The notes: generated by a model from the sequence alone, not told the origin. A DNA stretch of 64,000 nucleotides from Angiostrongylus vasorum (GCA_018806985.1 JADANN010000397.1:1-64000), one strand, 5' to 3'. Counted from the first letter of the stretch, positions 22,610 through 34,655 are shown. Made by a program: numbers and translations.

Positions 22610-22810
22610 CCTCAAATCCATACCTGTTACCCTTGCTTCGAGCCAACTAAGCCCTCCGTCACTCCGGGTTGGCAAATTGGTGCCGGACTTGTGTGACAGG
22701 GTCCAGCAGTGAATAAGCACATCTGTGGCCAAACACAAGTCATTGTAAAAGCAACTATGTATCCAATCGCAACGAACTAAGCTTTGAGTCGAATGCATGG
22801 TGCATCATGT
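22610..22810 (+). repeat. SINE-1 fragment, opposite orientation
   Basis: GGTTGGCAAATTGGTGCCGG, AGTCATTGTAAAAGCAAC and GTCGAATGCATGGTGCATC are SINE-1 body in forward orientation. They face the preceding reverse fragment, making a short inverted pair. Confidence 0.5.
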
Positions 22811-23655
22811 GGATTTGACGAACCTTGAATATTATCATTTTGATCCATTTGCTTGGTGCAAATGAGACATTTCTAGAATCGGCACATCGATTTAATCCTG
22901 TTCTGAACTCAGCTCGAAAACGGTGGCAATTAATCATGCCCATACAGTGAGTAGCTCCAGGAAAGCGAAAAAAACTGATTCTAACAATATAACAATCCGA
23001 CCCATGTAATGTAAAAGACAGTAGGCTTGGAAATGGCCAACTTCTACAGAAACCTACATATCGTTCTACCTGCTCAGGGATGTTGGCAGTTTGTGAACAC
23101 ACGTTCATGAAGTTCGGTACTGTACATATAGAAGAGGAATCAACAGATCTGGCCATCGAGTGAGAGAATAATGTGCACCGTAGAGTGTCGGTTTTGAGCA
23201 ATTTTATTTATTAACAAACGCATTTGTTTTAATAAACCATTGGAGAAAAAACAGCTTATTAAACAAGTAAGGCCGTTCACCAGAGCTAATGTTTCCTTCT
23301 GAATCTCCCCTTTCTCTAGTTTTAATCGTTGCAGAAGCAAGACCGATTACATTAAGCGTCACACAGAACCGAATATTCATTTGGATAAAAAATTAAGCGA
23401 AAACAAATGTTAGCCAGCAATTTTGGATGTTTTCGAAATTCCGGATAATCAGATGCTTTACAGAAATGGAATTTTCGGCTGGCTGATCCATTAGAAAAAA
23501 GAAGGTTAAACCTTCTTCAGAAATTCTTACCGATTTGAAAACGACAGCATCAACTCTCATCTTTATTTTCTAGATACAAAATCAAGCACAGCATTCGGAG
23601 TCCTTTCGTATATCTAAATGACCTCTGCCCTTTGAGAACACCTCAAGAATCACAT
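22811..23655. other. No gene recognised
   Basis: This lies downstream of the minus-strand Lys/Glu-rich gene, so part may be its 3' UTR. No AATAAA-linked signal was resolved with confidence. Confidence 0.35.
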
Positions 23656-23659
23656 GTCG

Positions 23660-23864
23660 TCATGCTTGTTGCTTCGGTGGCGGCATTGGATTCTCCACTC
23701 CTTTAACGGCTTCCTTGAAGAAATCATTGACGTCTTCCTTCGCACTTACTTCTTCGACACTTTGTGCTTTTTTTCACGTTCTCTAATCCCTTACGACTTC
23801 GTTCTGTGAGTTCATCTTTTATGCTCTCCACTTGTTCTAAAGTGTCTTCTTCGTTAGAACGCGA
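23660..23864 (-). CDS. Lys/Glu-rich gene, last exon (one +1 shift)
   Basis: The acceptor is CTTTCAG. It begins SRSNEEDTLEQVESIKDELT. After LENVKK the frame only continues (AQSVEEVSAKEDVNDFF, end PPPKQQA, TGA at 23662-23660) if one A of a seven-A run is dropped. Confidence 0.55.
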
Positions 23865-25586
23865 CTGAAAGATGAGAACCTGATCTCAATATTCTCATTC
23901 AAAATCATCGTCGTGCAAATGCAGTTGAATAGATTTGCTCATATTTGATTGTTACCTGGTAGAAACCGCTTGCATCCTTTTCCTTCTTGTTTTTTTCCAA
24001 TTCGGTTTTTCGCCGTCGTAGTTGAGTGAGTGTTGGAAGTTTCACCTCAGGATACGGGAGCAGATGCTGACCCTCCTGGTCAACTTTGATTTCCTTCTCT
24101 TTTTCTTGCTTTTTTTCAACAGCTTCTTTCGATTTAATCCTTTTCTACAAAACTCACTTTTACATTACCAAAACAATGTGTTTCGATTTTTTTTCAACTC
24201 AGGCTAATTTTAATCCTTAATAGTCAAGTCCTCTAAAACGACATTCGGCGACTCTTCGTTCAAAAGTCGTTAGAAGACGAAATTTTATGCGTTACTATGT
24301 GTGTACTGGGTGTACATCAGGAGCTTTTCCATGTCAATGCAACAAATATTTTCTCATGTAATTGGGTATGACATTTATGAACGCTTCATATGTAATTCTG
24401 AAGAGGGAATTAAACCTAACATGTACTGGTTTACATCACTCGGCTAGTTTTAAACCGCATTCTATAAATTAATTTTTTCTTCCTTCAGCATTAACCAGCA
24501 TGATATTGTCATAGTTTTACCACGTTCCCACTACGATTTTCGTTCCTTACCACACCCTACACCTCCCCTCACTCTTGCTGCAATGGTTTAAAAATCAAAA
24601 GATGAAGCATGCTGGGTTCATCAATCACTTATGGATGCTGCTTGACCTGTCGACCCCACTCAGCATAGTGAATGTGACCGAATGCATTTTACGTTTACAA
24701 ATTTCTCTTTTCGCTAGCCCACCCACATAACATGGTTAACGTTAATTTTGTTTTCTCAGAATGGTATGGTAACTAGTAGCCAACTTGGAGGAATGAACCC
24801 TATTAGTCTGCGGAGAGTTTTCGAACCAACGATCGTGTTTCCATTGCAAAGCACCTCTGACCACCGCCCTGCACCGGTCTTTTACACAGTTACAATTTTT
24901 TTAAGAATGAAAATGTGTCGAATACCGCATCCTCCTCTGCTTGTGTTGGAGCCAACGGTACATTAAGAAGATGCTGAGGAAATTGTTGCTTTTTCTTCTC
25001 TGATGACTTTTTGTTTACAGTGATGTTGCTTCTTTTCAAGTTCCCTTGTGATTCGGCTCTCTTCTGGAAGAAAAAAATTTTAATTAGATGCTCGAAAATG
25101 TGCAGAATACCGCATCCTCCTCTGCTTGTGTTGGAGCCAACGGTACATTAAGAAGATGCTGAGGAAATTGATGTTCTTTCAGCTCAGATGACTTCTTATT
25201 TACAGTGATGTTGCTTCTTTTCAAGTTCCCTTGTGATTCGCCACTCTTCTGGAAGGAAGCATTTTAATTAGATGCTAAGCCCTGTTTCCTAGATTAGTGA
25301 AATATTCCATCAGGGCGATCTGTTTTCTCTACTTCTAGCCACGCAATTGGTTACATTTGGTCTGTCACGAACATCACCGTAATCTTCGTTAACAAATTTT
25401 GGAAAAAAAAGAAAGCGCCAGTTGACGAAAAAGTTTTAAAAACTACTAATACATTTGTTTAAAGTGAACCTTATTAAATCGTCCTTATATACTTCGTTAT
25501 CTTTTCAATATGAGGATTACTCACCTTTTTCCAACTTTCTAGCTTTTTTTCTTCGTGCATCCGAGAATCCACGTCGCAATGCAAAA
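23660..25586 (-). CDS. Lys/Glu-rich protein of unknown function, five exons
   Basis: Five minus-strand exons join in frame: 25586-25525, 25248-25111, 25063-24926, 24144-23956 and 23864-23660. Every boundary has an AG acceptor and GT donor, and phases agree. The product is ~235 residues from the first in-frame ATG (25560-25558, MHEEKKLES). It is very rich in Lys and Glu, with likely helical or coiled stretches (EKKQEKEKEIK, ERSRKGLENVKK), and ends PPPKQQA. I do not recognise the family. The second and third exons are tandem duplicates. The last exon needs removal of one A from a seven-A run (23768-23774 on the plus strand) to stay open. Further upstream exons may exist. Confidence 0.6.
23956..24144 (-). 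CDS. Lys/Glu-rich gene, exon 4
   Basis: 63 codons between acceptor TTTGTAG and donor GTAAC. It begins KRIKSKEAVEKKQEKEKEIK and ends KDASGFYQ. An open frame through strongly A-rich sequence with correct splice sites supports a real exon. Confidence 0.65.
24600..24870 (-). repeat. Degenerate SINE fragments in an intron
   Basis: GTTCATCAATCACTTATGG, CCGAATGCATTTTACG and a tRNA-head-like TTCGAACCAACGATCGTG followed by CTCTGACCACCGC suggest an old SINE-1/3 copy in the intron between exons 3 and 4. Confidence 0.35.
24926..25063 (-). CDS. Lys/Glu-rich gene, duplicated exon copy b
   Basis: 46 codons, phase 0 at both ends, acceptor TTCCAG and donor GTATTC. It begins KRAESQGNLKRSNITVNKKS and ends APTQAEEDA. 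It differs from copy a mainly at residues 2-3 and 22-26. Confidence 0.65.
25111..25248 (-). CDS. Lys/Glu-rich gene, duplicated exon copy a
   Basis: 46 codons, phase 0 at both ends, acceptor TTCCAG and donor GTATTC. It begins KSGESQGNLKRSNITVNKKS and ends APTQAEEDA. It is nearly identical to the exon at 24926-25063, 185 bp away. Confidence 0.65.
25525..25586 (-). CDS. Lys/Glu-rich gene, first exon found
   Basis: 62 bp between an acceptor-like TGTTGCAG and donor GTGAGT. It encodes LHCDVDSRMHEEKKLESWKK, and the ATG at 25560-25558 could be the start. If the upstream AG is a true acceptor, an earlier exon or trans-splicing is implied. Confidence 0.5.
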
Positions 25587-25589
25587 CTG

Positions 25590-27535
25590 CAACAGAAACA
25601 GAGATACATCCTGACCCTTTTAAATCGTAATTTAAGACGAAAAGTCTTTAATACTTGGTTCACCTACCACTAGTGCAACAATAATAATGAGGATCATAGA
25701 GTAGCTCCGATTAAATGGCACAGCCACTTTCGAAACACTATTGACAACACTAAAAGTGGCTCAGGTGTATTTCTCATTGCTTATCTTTAGTTGATAACCT
25801 TCAGATATCGCATTCTGGATAAGGCATATAGGTTGAAAAGCTGTGAACGAGATCACTGTCGCGGCAACTCATCCTGAAGAGTAGCGGTGTATGTGGTGAT
25901 TACACTTGTCTGACGCGCTTCAAACATCCTTCAACAATAAACAAATTGTACTTGGTTTTTTGATATAGACCTGTTAGTAAACGTTAGTAACTAGTTTAGT
26001 CGTGTAATGTAATCAATACCAACGACACGTTATCATAGAACCTCCAAGGATATTTCTACCATCCCTACCCAGTTTGACGTGTATGATGGAAAGATCTATC
26101 GGATGCTTTACTATGTCGTTACAGTTCTAAAAAACATTTTGCAAAATAATGCTAACTTACGATTTTTGAGCAAGAAATGAACGAGCAGCGTTGTTAGAGA
26201 TCTCAGAGACTGAAAGTGAACAAGTAATCAGAAAACTGGGAAATAGCACGAACGTACTGATTACCGAAAAAGACTTCAGAAAAGTCATTTCCGTGTTATA
26301 CAATATTAACCAGTCTACTGAAACCGTCAGCACCTTCGTCTATGCCTACAGCAACTTACGGGAATGTGCCGTAAATCAGGACCAACAGACACACGAAAAG
26401 GAACGACATCCTTTGTCTAATTCATATTATCCTATAGCGTTCGTAAGTAGTACCTCACCAAAGTACTATTAAGCCGAAACATAAAAATTGCACTTTCCCG
26501 CCCCAAAAAAAGAACAAATTGTTAGCCGGGAACCAAAACAGCTAAACTCTTCCGCGCCTATGCGCCTTTTGAAGTGCTCTCCGAGTTCGCACACGAGCAG
26601 GCTTGAATGATCTTCAAGAGGCGTAAAGTGGCAGTACCACGCTGCAGAATCTATACCTTTCCATATTGTCTCGCTGTTGTGCGACCTATTACAGATATTT
26701 CTGTCGGATGATGGATCAACAGAAATTTCAAACAGTGATGTGACCAATGATCAATGTTTCCTTCGAATGTCAAGTTAACACGAGGTTTATAAAAAAATAT
26801 CAGCTGAGATTTAATGAAAATCGGTTTTAAGATGGTAATACGACATTTTTTGATCCCCAGCATAGAAAATTCTTGAAGGCACGTAGGCAGCCTCTATACA
26901 AGTTATGTGTTATAGTAAAGTTTAACAGTAGTAAACCAGAAGTTTACTTCTTAATCTTTCACTTACTAATAGGGCGCTTTTTGTTGCAGCTACAGGCACG
27001 AGGGATGCTACTTTTTCTTTCTTTGTTTCTTATTACTCTCCATGATCCTTTACAATAACTTGCCACACGATTGGTTACCGTTGACTATCATAGTAAATGA
27101 AAGAAGTGAGAAAGACGTTAGAACCTTTATAATCCACGAAGCGAAAGGCAAAACGCGTGCAGCATAATTGCCTTCGGAATCATCTGAGTAAATAGTCGAA
27201 CAGCTTGAGAGAAATTCGGCACCGTCAATCTCATAGAATTTCTCAAGGAGAGAAAGGAATACCACGATTTCAATGAACATTAGGTAAATTCAGGGTTGTA
27301 TTGTATTTGCAATCCAACGTTTCACGATTTGTAGACTTCATCCGTCTTCAAACAAATGGATGGAGACTTGGTTGGCTTGGAGTTGAATATAGAGCCACGA
27401 CCCATCATTGCATTTTGCAATGCGCATCTTCACATTATTATGGCCTCCATTACCATTATTATTAATTTATCTACTTATGTCCCGAAATCGCATTTCGTGT
27501 GATCCAAGCGCTCGTTATCGAAAAAGGTCTTTCCA
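25590..27535. other. No gene accepted
   Basis: 2 kb upstream of the minus-strand gene. A 93-codon ORF at 26191-26472 (plus) has ordinary-looking codons but no domain or confirmed splice sites. A segment at 26536-26640 is distantly similar to 29900-30000. At 27315-27360 a GAAACGTT string on the minus strand weakly recalls the PLE tail motif. Confidence 0.4.
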
Positions 27536-27539
27536 TTTG

Positions 27540-27690
27540 GGTGCGGACTCAACTACTAACACTTGACTACTTTCTCTTCTTATTGAATATCGCCGAATGC
27601 TGGTGCAGCAGATTCATCTCAGAAACATGGAATAGCTACGCAAGAGGGCCTCCAATTTTTTCACGACTGAGCATTGTTAATTAGGAACCA
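27540..27690 (-). repeat. SINE-3-like fragment
   Basis: TATTGAATATCGCCGAATGC and ATGGAATAGCTACGC resemble the left parts of the SINE-3 copies at 53010 and 61400. Confidence 0.4.
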
Positions 27691-27744
27691 AATGTGACTT
27701 AGGCTTCATGTGTTCAAATTGTTGAGCTCACACGAGGTTGATAA

Positions 27745-28190
27745 AGTAGTTTGATTAGGCTAACGTTTCAACGTCTTTCCGAAATGATTGACTCACATGA
27801 TGTGGTGGTGAATGCGCTAGCCCCACGAAAGGGTAATAACGCGTTCGTTCCCCGTAGTAGACACCAAAGGTCCGAAGTTTTGTAAACATCTCAGCAACAT
27901 TATGGTTATAATATTTACTTTTTATTTCCTGCCCACTACAACTTTTACGTCGAGGTAATATGCGAAATACAACCACAACAATCCCATTGACTGGTGATTC
28001 CTGATGGTAGTGATCGATGGAACTAGCTGAGAGACTGGCGAAACGAAGGAACCGCATGGTGTGGTAGTGAACGCGTTAACCCCCGGAAAGGGTAATAACG
28101 CGTTCTTTCCCCACCACAGACACCTGCGGTCCGGAGTTTTGCAAATATCTCAGCATTGTTGTGATTATGATTATATTTCACGGAACACCC
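27745..28190 (+). repeat. Two SINE-2 copies in tandem
   Basis: The block around GTGGTGGTGAATGCGC ... TCCGAAGTTTTGTAAAC is followed by CCCACTACAACTTTTACG. A second block follows from ~28010 with GAACTAGCTGAGAGACTGG, GTGTGGTAGTGAACGCG and GTCCGGAGTTTTGCAAATAT. Both lie in the same orientation. Confidence 0.65.
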
Positions 28191-29255
28191 AGCCTTTAAA
28201 AAAGGAATAGGTGGTAAATAAAAACGCGACTAGCTTCTAAAACTTTAGGAACTACATTTATTCGCCCATATCAAATGCCAAGGCTAAGAAATGGCTTCAG
28301 ATTACTCGTAGAGCATAAAACCATCAAACTGTTTGTAAGAAACAAAGCTTCCTTCTGTTTTGTTCTCGGCTAGCAACGATCAACTTTGTAGTGCACTTTG
28401 CCTGAGATAAGTTTGCTTCTAGCTACCCATCCGGAACGCCACGTTATTTCGAAGGTCTCCCAGTTATGAAAAGCCGGTTGAGCGATGTTTGAGGAGTTTA
28501 TGTAAACGGAAAGTACTTTCGCTCATTACATGACCCCCTTCTACTTGAAGATGCGATTTCAGGAGTATTTGTTCGCAAAGTAAGCCGTGTGCAGCACTTT
28601 GGCAGAGATGTCGCACCATCACCCGAGATTCCTGATTTGATCCCATGCCCCGGACCACCAAGCCGTCCACTACTTGACCTTTGGCATATTGGTGCTAGCT
28701 TTTCAGGAGGAATGAAGCAATAAGGTAATATATTGCAACACTCCTGTAAATCGTGCTCCTGCGATTGCTTATAGACAATTTTTAAGCTCTAAGTTTTTCA
28801 GCTCAATCTAGGCAGCGTTATAAAATTTTTCTCAGCAATGACTTGTTGTAATATAGAATCGGAGAAAACATATTAACTTAAGAAAACAATTTGAAGCGGA
28901 GTTTTTCTTCTGTTTTTTAAGCAGTATTGAGGGCCCGATTAGAGCGTCGACGAAAAACCACATTGCGCGGCAGTTTGGAGCACTTACGCTGTAGTATTTG
29001 CAAGTGTTCTACGGCTTGTAGAACACTGGATCTTTACCTATAGATTTCCCATGATAAACATGGTGAATTAGAGGTAATAAACGCTATTCTATTGTGATGA
29101 TCATTAAGTAAACGATCTCTTTAAACATTCAACGTTTAAATTGTGGTTTAAGAAATGTGTAGGAATCCAACCAAGATCCATCTCCAACTTCAGCTTCAAT
29201 GAAAAAACGGTATAGTAAGCCGGCCACCATTCCGTTTACATAGATAAGGATAAAA
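28191..29255. other. No gene recognised
   Basis: 28600-28670 has GATTTGATCCCATGCCCCGG, faintly like a SINE tRNA-like head. Otherwise nothing was identified in about 1 kb. Confidence 0.4.
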
Positions 29256-29260
29256 GTGAA

Positions 29261-29525
29261 AGCCGTTTGCGTTGGTCAACCTCTGAGGAATGAGCTATGC
29301 ATTCAACTTCATCAGGAACCACTGGAGGTTCCTGAATACATATCTGGCCTTTACGATGACTCGACGTGGGCTACCTATGTGTCAACTCAGTGCTGCTATC
29401 CTCCCAGAAAAGTCTGGCAACAATTTGCCGACCCTGGAGGGATGGAGGGCTTGGTGAGCCGGGGGGCGCAGAGATCGATCCTATGTCTATTGAAGGGTAC
29501 TCCGACCACTGCGCTACATTCGCCC
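29261..29525 (-). repeat. SINE-1 copy, full length
   Basis: It runs from CGTTTGCGTTGGTCAACC to the head (minus strand GGCGAATGTAGCGCAGTGG and GGATCGATCTC), with the core CTCCCAGAAAAGTCTGGC. Confidence 0.75.
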
Positions 29526-31870
29526 AATAGATATTTTTTTAAGAAGCTGAAAAGAGTAGTGCACAACAAAGTTTGCTAAGATCTTGTGGCTGGATTCATA
29601 AAAAACTGCCAGAAAAACGAAGAACTTTTAAGTGGAGATACACAATTATAACGACTTTCGTATGGGACTACAGCGATAATGGAGACCGTCATGGTGAGCT
29701 TTGTGTAATCAATTTACATGAGCCTGTTAATTCCGCTTACGTTTCGGTCTGATCCCCCGTCACTCGTGCACGAAAATCTGATTAATCAAAGGATTAAAAG
29801 CGAAGTGTAACCACATCCCGAAAGGATAAAAATAATCGTGGACTACGAAAACAACCTTAAACAGAACTCACAGTTTACATTTCTGACACATTTCGTCGGC
29901 TACCGATACAGCTAAATTCGTTCGTCCGCTGGGCGGGTGTAAAGAGTCCATCCGAATCGCATACGAGCGTTTTTTCGCCGGAGCAGTGGATGCTGGGATC
30001 TTTTTTAAGTAATGAACTTGGAGGAAAACGAGATGCTTGTGATGTCCCTACTTTTTGCATTTCGTTCCCATTTATCGTCTCTGGTAAGCATTTGAAACGC
30101 AACCCGATTTCGAAGAGCGTACATACTGCATGCGATCCTACACAAGATTTCTTTATAAATGGATTACTCTTGCTGAGAAACGCGGATCTAACTCCAATAG
30201 TAAACGCGCAACCTCAATAAAAAGCCGTCACTTCTAACACGGTGACCTTTGACTTCCTCACACGCTATCGATCCTAGTTATATTTATCGAGCTTCCGTAA
30301 ATCAAATTCTCTTGTTTTATTAAGTGTGCTTTATGGGATTTTTTATTTCATGCTTTGGATTGCTTTGGCATACTACCTAATAGAACCGAAAATCAATATT
30401 GATTCATCTATTATTCTGTTCTAGAGGTGGTCCCCCCAAATACAGAGCAGAGTGGTATTCTTACTACGCGCACTTCTTCAGTTGAGCGAGCATCTTCTTT
30501 CGTTTGCAACGTAGACTGAGGTGGGGTACTTACATTTATATGTAGGGGACATGGTGGCTATCTATTGGTGAACCACATAGTTTGCGCAGTCGCTTTCGTT
30601 CATCAAAGTTAAGATCGACTCGTTTTTTAGACATCGGCGGAGAGGCAATGCCGTTTGCCTAGTCAGAAAAATCTAAAGACAGACTTCTTTCACTGTTAGG
30701 TCATATTTCGCTAATACCTCAAGTAGCAGCTCCCAAAACCTTTTAAGCAATTCTCTTCACTGGTAGTTCTAATCACTTCGCAGTTCACAATCTGCTACAG
30801 ATTCTCGGCTTTTCAGTTCCCGTTTGGTAGCTGTGCGAAAAGCTCTCTAGCATCGGCGGCTTCTATCAGACTAATGTTTCACGTTCAGAATTTGACTACA
30901 GCCTTATGGTTACGCCAGCCACAAGAAATGAAATAACCATCGAATTTCCAAGGCTTATGTCGAAAACATTCATCATCACTACCGCATTGTCGTAGCCCCG
31001 GCCTCTTCTAGTTTCGGTGATTTTACATGAAAATCTGTTTGCGCATCCATATTCTCATGAATCATAAACAAGTCAGTGATTTTCGTAGGTGTGATTGTGA
31101 CTGGAATTGCTTCAGCATTCCAAGTGCTGTTACAGCACATAAACCATACATAACTACCGGACTCATGTAAAAACCAAAACTTCTTTTTTTTAAAGAACTT
31201 GCAATTCCTCTGCATTAATTTCAATCAAATTTAACCTCTCCTATTTTTTGTTTACTTACTTTACTGGAGCTTTGCACGACCCCTTAGTTTTTATTCGTTT
31301 TTTCTTTTTTCGAATGCGGGGCACTAACTAATAATGCAAGCTAACGTTGTTCCCTTTTTTCCCTAAACAGTCTACAATGTAAATCGTATTTCTCGCAAAT
31401 TCAGTAAGACAGAAACTTAGCTGTTCTATTTCGATAGGCTGAGCTCATTCCAAGCTGATTTCCCAATAAGAAAGTAGAAAACAGGAATAACACCAGAGGG
31501 GGTGGGTAAAGATAGAGATAAGAAAACGAATAATGGAAAAGCGGTGAAGAAATCAAAGAGCACATCTTATTGGTTATGTGTGACACAATCACAGTCGCTG
31601 GAAGAAAGGACGCCCATTGGTAGTGGCGTTTATGAGAACAACCCACAGTACTTATGTACATGTTGATGAACACCACAGTATGGCAGTTCATATGTGTCTT
31701 CGGATAACTGCCTTATGTTATGCAGGGGTCTAATTGTGCTTCTATTTCATGAACTATCTTCATTTTGAGATAAAAAGGGTTTTGCATTGATTTCGCATTC
31801 AGATATGACCAATGCGAAATGGTTTGTTTTCCTTAACAACAAAGACGAATTGCAAACACATTTAGCTACG
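29526..31870. other. No gene recognised
   Basis: 2.3 kb. A GCTTACGTTTCGGTC string at ~29735-29750 recalls PLE tails. Short ORFs at 30979-31224 and 31401-31691 have no recognisable content. No exon with paired splice sites was found. Confidence 0.4.
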
Positions 31871-31879
31871 TATAAGCGT

Positions 31880-33880
31880 CATAAACCGAAGTCCCAGAAC
31901 TACTACAAACTGGGACTTATTCAATTCATTAGACGGCTGTTGGGAAGATGCCGTTGTCGATAACATCAACGAGGAATACGATCGGCTCATTGAACATCTT
32001 CACCCTAGCGCTGTGAAAGCTGAGAGTTCGAAATCACCAAGAGACGTCTATCTTCAGAAACACCCGAACTAATACGCCAGCTGGAATCGCACGAGCTACA
32101 GACAACCGTGAACTAACATTCGAACTTGCAAAAACTATGCAGACAAGCGATAAAAGAAGATCTTCAAGAGAGAAGAGCAGCAGTAAAGGTCGAAGCTACA
32201 GAGGCTGGGAAAGGCATTCGCGAAGCCCACCAAAGCTTCGCCAATTACATGACCAAGATGACTGCACTCCGACGCCCAGACGGAACAGATACAACGTCCA
32301 GAAAGGCAATAGAGAAAATCATACACGAATACTACTCAGATCTCTTTGATAGCCACATCCACCTCCCGTCATATGAAATATAGACGGATGGATATGTTGT
32401 ACCACCGGTTCTCCCTTCCGAAATCCGACGCGCCATATCGTCGGTGAAAAATCGAACAGCACCAGGTCCGGAGAGGATAAGACCAGAACACCTGAAGAAC
32501 CTTCCGCCAGTCCTCGTAAACACACTGGCTCGGTTCTTCACACGTTACCTGTCTGAACACAAGTTCCCTACTCAGTGAAGACCAGCAAGACCGTGTTATT
32601 GTTAAAGAAGGGTGACCTACACGATATCGCCAACTATCGCCCAATCTGCTTGCTGTCTGTCGTCTACAAACTTTTCACTCGAGTCATCCTAAACAGGATT
32701 GACAGAACACTGGACAAAGGACAGCCATGTGAGCAACCAGGGTTTCGAAAAGGATTTAGTACGATGGACCACATCCACACGGTAACAAGGCTCATTGAAG
32801 TATCGCGAGAGTACAAAAGACCGCTCTGTCTCACCTTCATCGATTTACAAAATGCCTTTGATCCAGTCGAGATAGAAGCAGTCTTGGAAGCCCTGGATAG
32901 TCAAGGAGTCCCTACTCATTACATAATGGTTCTTCGTGATCTCTAAAAAAATTTCACAACCAAGATTTCACCATTCTACAAAGATATTAATGTTGACGTC
33001 AAAAGAGGAGTTAGGCAAGGCGATACAATCCGGCCAAAATTGCTTACCGCCACCCTCCAGAACGTCATGCGAATATTGGAATGGGATATTTTGGGAGTGG
33101 AAATTGATGGTCGGTAGTTACATCATCTTCGGTTTGCTGACGACATCGTCCTTATAACACCAATCATTAGCCAAGCGAAACGTGTGCCTGCCGACTTTGA
33201 TAAAGCCTGTGAAAGGATTGGTCTCTGACTAAATCTGACAAACGATGTTCATGAAGAACGGATTGGTTTCGCATGCGCCATTCATGCTCAACGGAACGAA
33301 TAACTCCGAATGCTCTAGTTATGTCTATCTAGGTCGGGAATTCAATGCGATGAACGACTTAGCTCCAGAGCTGAGCAGAAGGAAACGAACGGCTTGGGGA
33401 GCTTTCAGGAGCATCGAGGATATAGTGAAGAGAACAAAGAACACCCGACGCCGTGCCCACGTTTTCTACTCAACGGTACTTCCTGCCTTAACGTATGCGT
33501 CAGAAACTTGGTCGCTGCGTAAGCAGGATGAAAGATCACTCAGCGTAATCGAACGCGCAAAGGACGATGCTAGGATTATCCCGTAGGCGGGCCGGACAGG
33601 TAATGCGTATGAATGACAACTGATGGACAAGAGCGGTTAGTGACTGGATTTCTAGGGATGTCGAACGCACTGCAGGAAGAACGCCGACCCGATGGTCAGA
33701 GTTTTTCACGAAGAGCCTAGAAGAAAGACATGATGATCGACGAGTCCCTAGGGCGAGCAGAACTCACTGGACTACTCTTGCACGCGACAGGGAAAACTGG
33801 TAGATTTGCTGGCATCCTCTCGAGTCACTCGACGATCAACGGGACTACAGGTGATACAGGTGATACGCATGACACAGCCC
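31880..33880 (+). pseudogene. RTE-A copy, 5'-truncated (RTE-A 3)
   Basis: It begins in the linker after the endonuclease (CCGAAGTCCCAGAACTAC). RT blocks follow in order: NRTAPGPERIRPEHLKNLPP near 32450, NYRPICLLSVVYKLFTRVIL near 32630, FSTMDHIHTVTRLIEVSREY near 32755, a catalytic RFADDIVLI region near 33130, and YASETWSLRKQ near 33495. It ends with ACAGGTGATACAGGTGATAC near 33850-33870. Stops and shifts (32383, 32945, 33585) make it inactive. Confidence 0.85.
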
Positions 33881-34655
33881 ATTATGGAGAAGAGATTCCA
33901 CGGTGTCATATTTCTGGTGCATTGGCAGCTACCGTCGTGCCACGCTGCATGATTTCGATCGCAACTCGAGCTGGAGCATATGGATCGTATTGCGCAATTC
34001 GCAAGAATTGTTGAGTGCAAAACGTGGACTATTTTTTCCTTCGATATTACTTCGCTTTTTTTTATGTGATGTCGTACTAACGTACTCATAAGGAAAAGAC
34101 TTTGTTTATCGAATTGCAGGAGCTCAGAATCTCTTCCTTGCGTCGTTGTGTAAGGAAATACTTCCAAAGAAATTTATCAGAAGAATATGAATGGCGGTTG
34201 TTTCGAAGATTTTGTGATCTGTCAGACCCTGAATTCGTAGAAACAGTAATGTGTGTGAGTTAACTGGTAATAAATTACTATCGTGATTGAATTTTTTTGA
34301 ACAACTAGTTCTGGACCGAAAATCTAAAAATTATGGATGCGAAAAAGATCTGAAGCGTGATCTAATCGCAGTCAACATTATGAGAATATTTTGAAGGGAA
34401 TCCTATTCAAACATTATTGGCAGAATAAACAAAAAAGCGGAAGACTAAAAGTTGGTTGCCAAAGGACTTAGATTTTGCGTCGACTTCGCAAACACCGATA
34501 TTAATAAATCACAGTTGCAAAGGGGCTTCGTAGGAAGATGTACATCGGTTGCGGCAAAAGAAACTCTTAGAAACAGCACAAAAAAGAAGTAATCTGAAAA
34601 AAATATCGCTAGAGTTTCCGAGAGTATAATGTTCCATTTTCACTCATGATGAAGG
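33881..34655. other. No gene recognised
   Basis: This follows the RTE tail. No exon or repeat was identified. Confidence 0.4.

Larger units (their letters stand above)
24904..25273. repeat. 185-bp tandem duplication containing an exon
   Basis: Two head-to-tail units of ~185 bp share TGCTTGTGTTGGAGCCAACG, AGTGATGTTGCTTCTTTTC and the closing TTTTAATTAGATGCT. Each carries one complete 138-bp exon plus flanking intron. High similarity, including intron bases, suggests a recent event. Confidence 0.8.

Noticed and set aside
24904..25273. CRISPR-like or satellite interpretation of the 185-bp repeat
   Set aside because: Only two units, each with a complete exon and splice sites; a tandem exon duplication explains it fully.
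26191..26472. 93-codon plus-strand ORF as an exon
   Set aside because: Reasonable codons but no confirmed acceptor or donor in phase, and no recognisable family.
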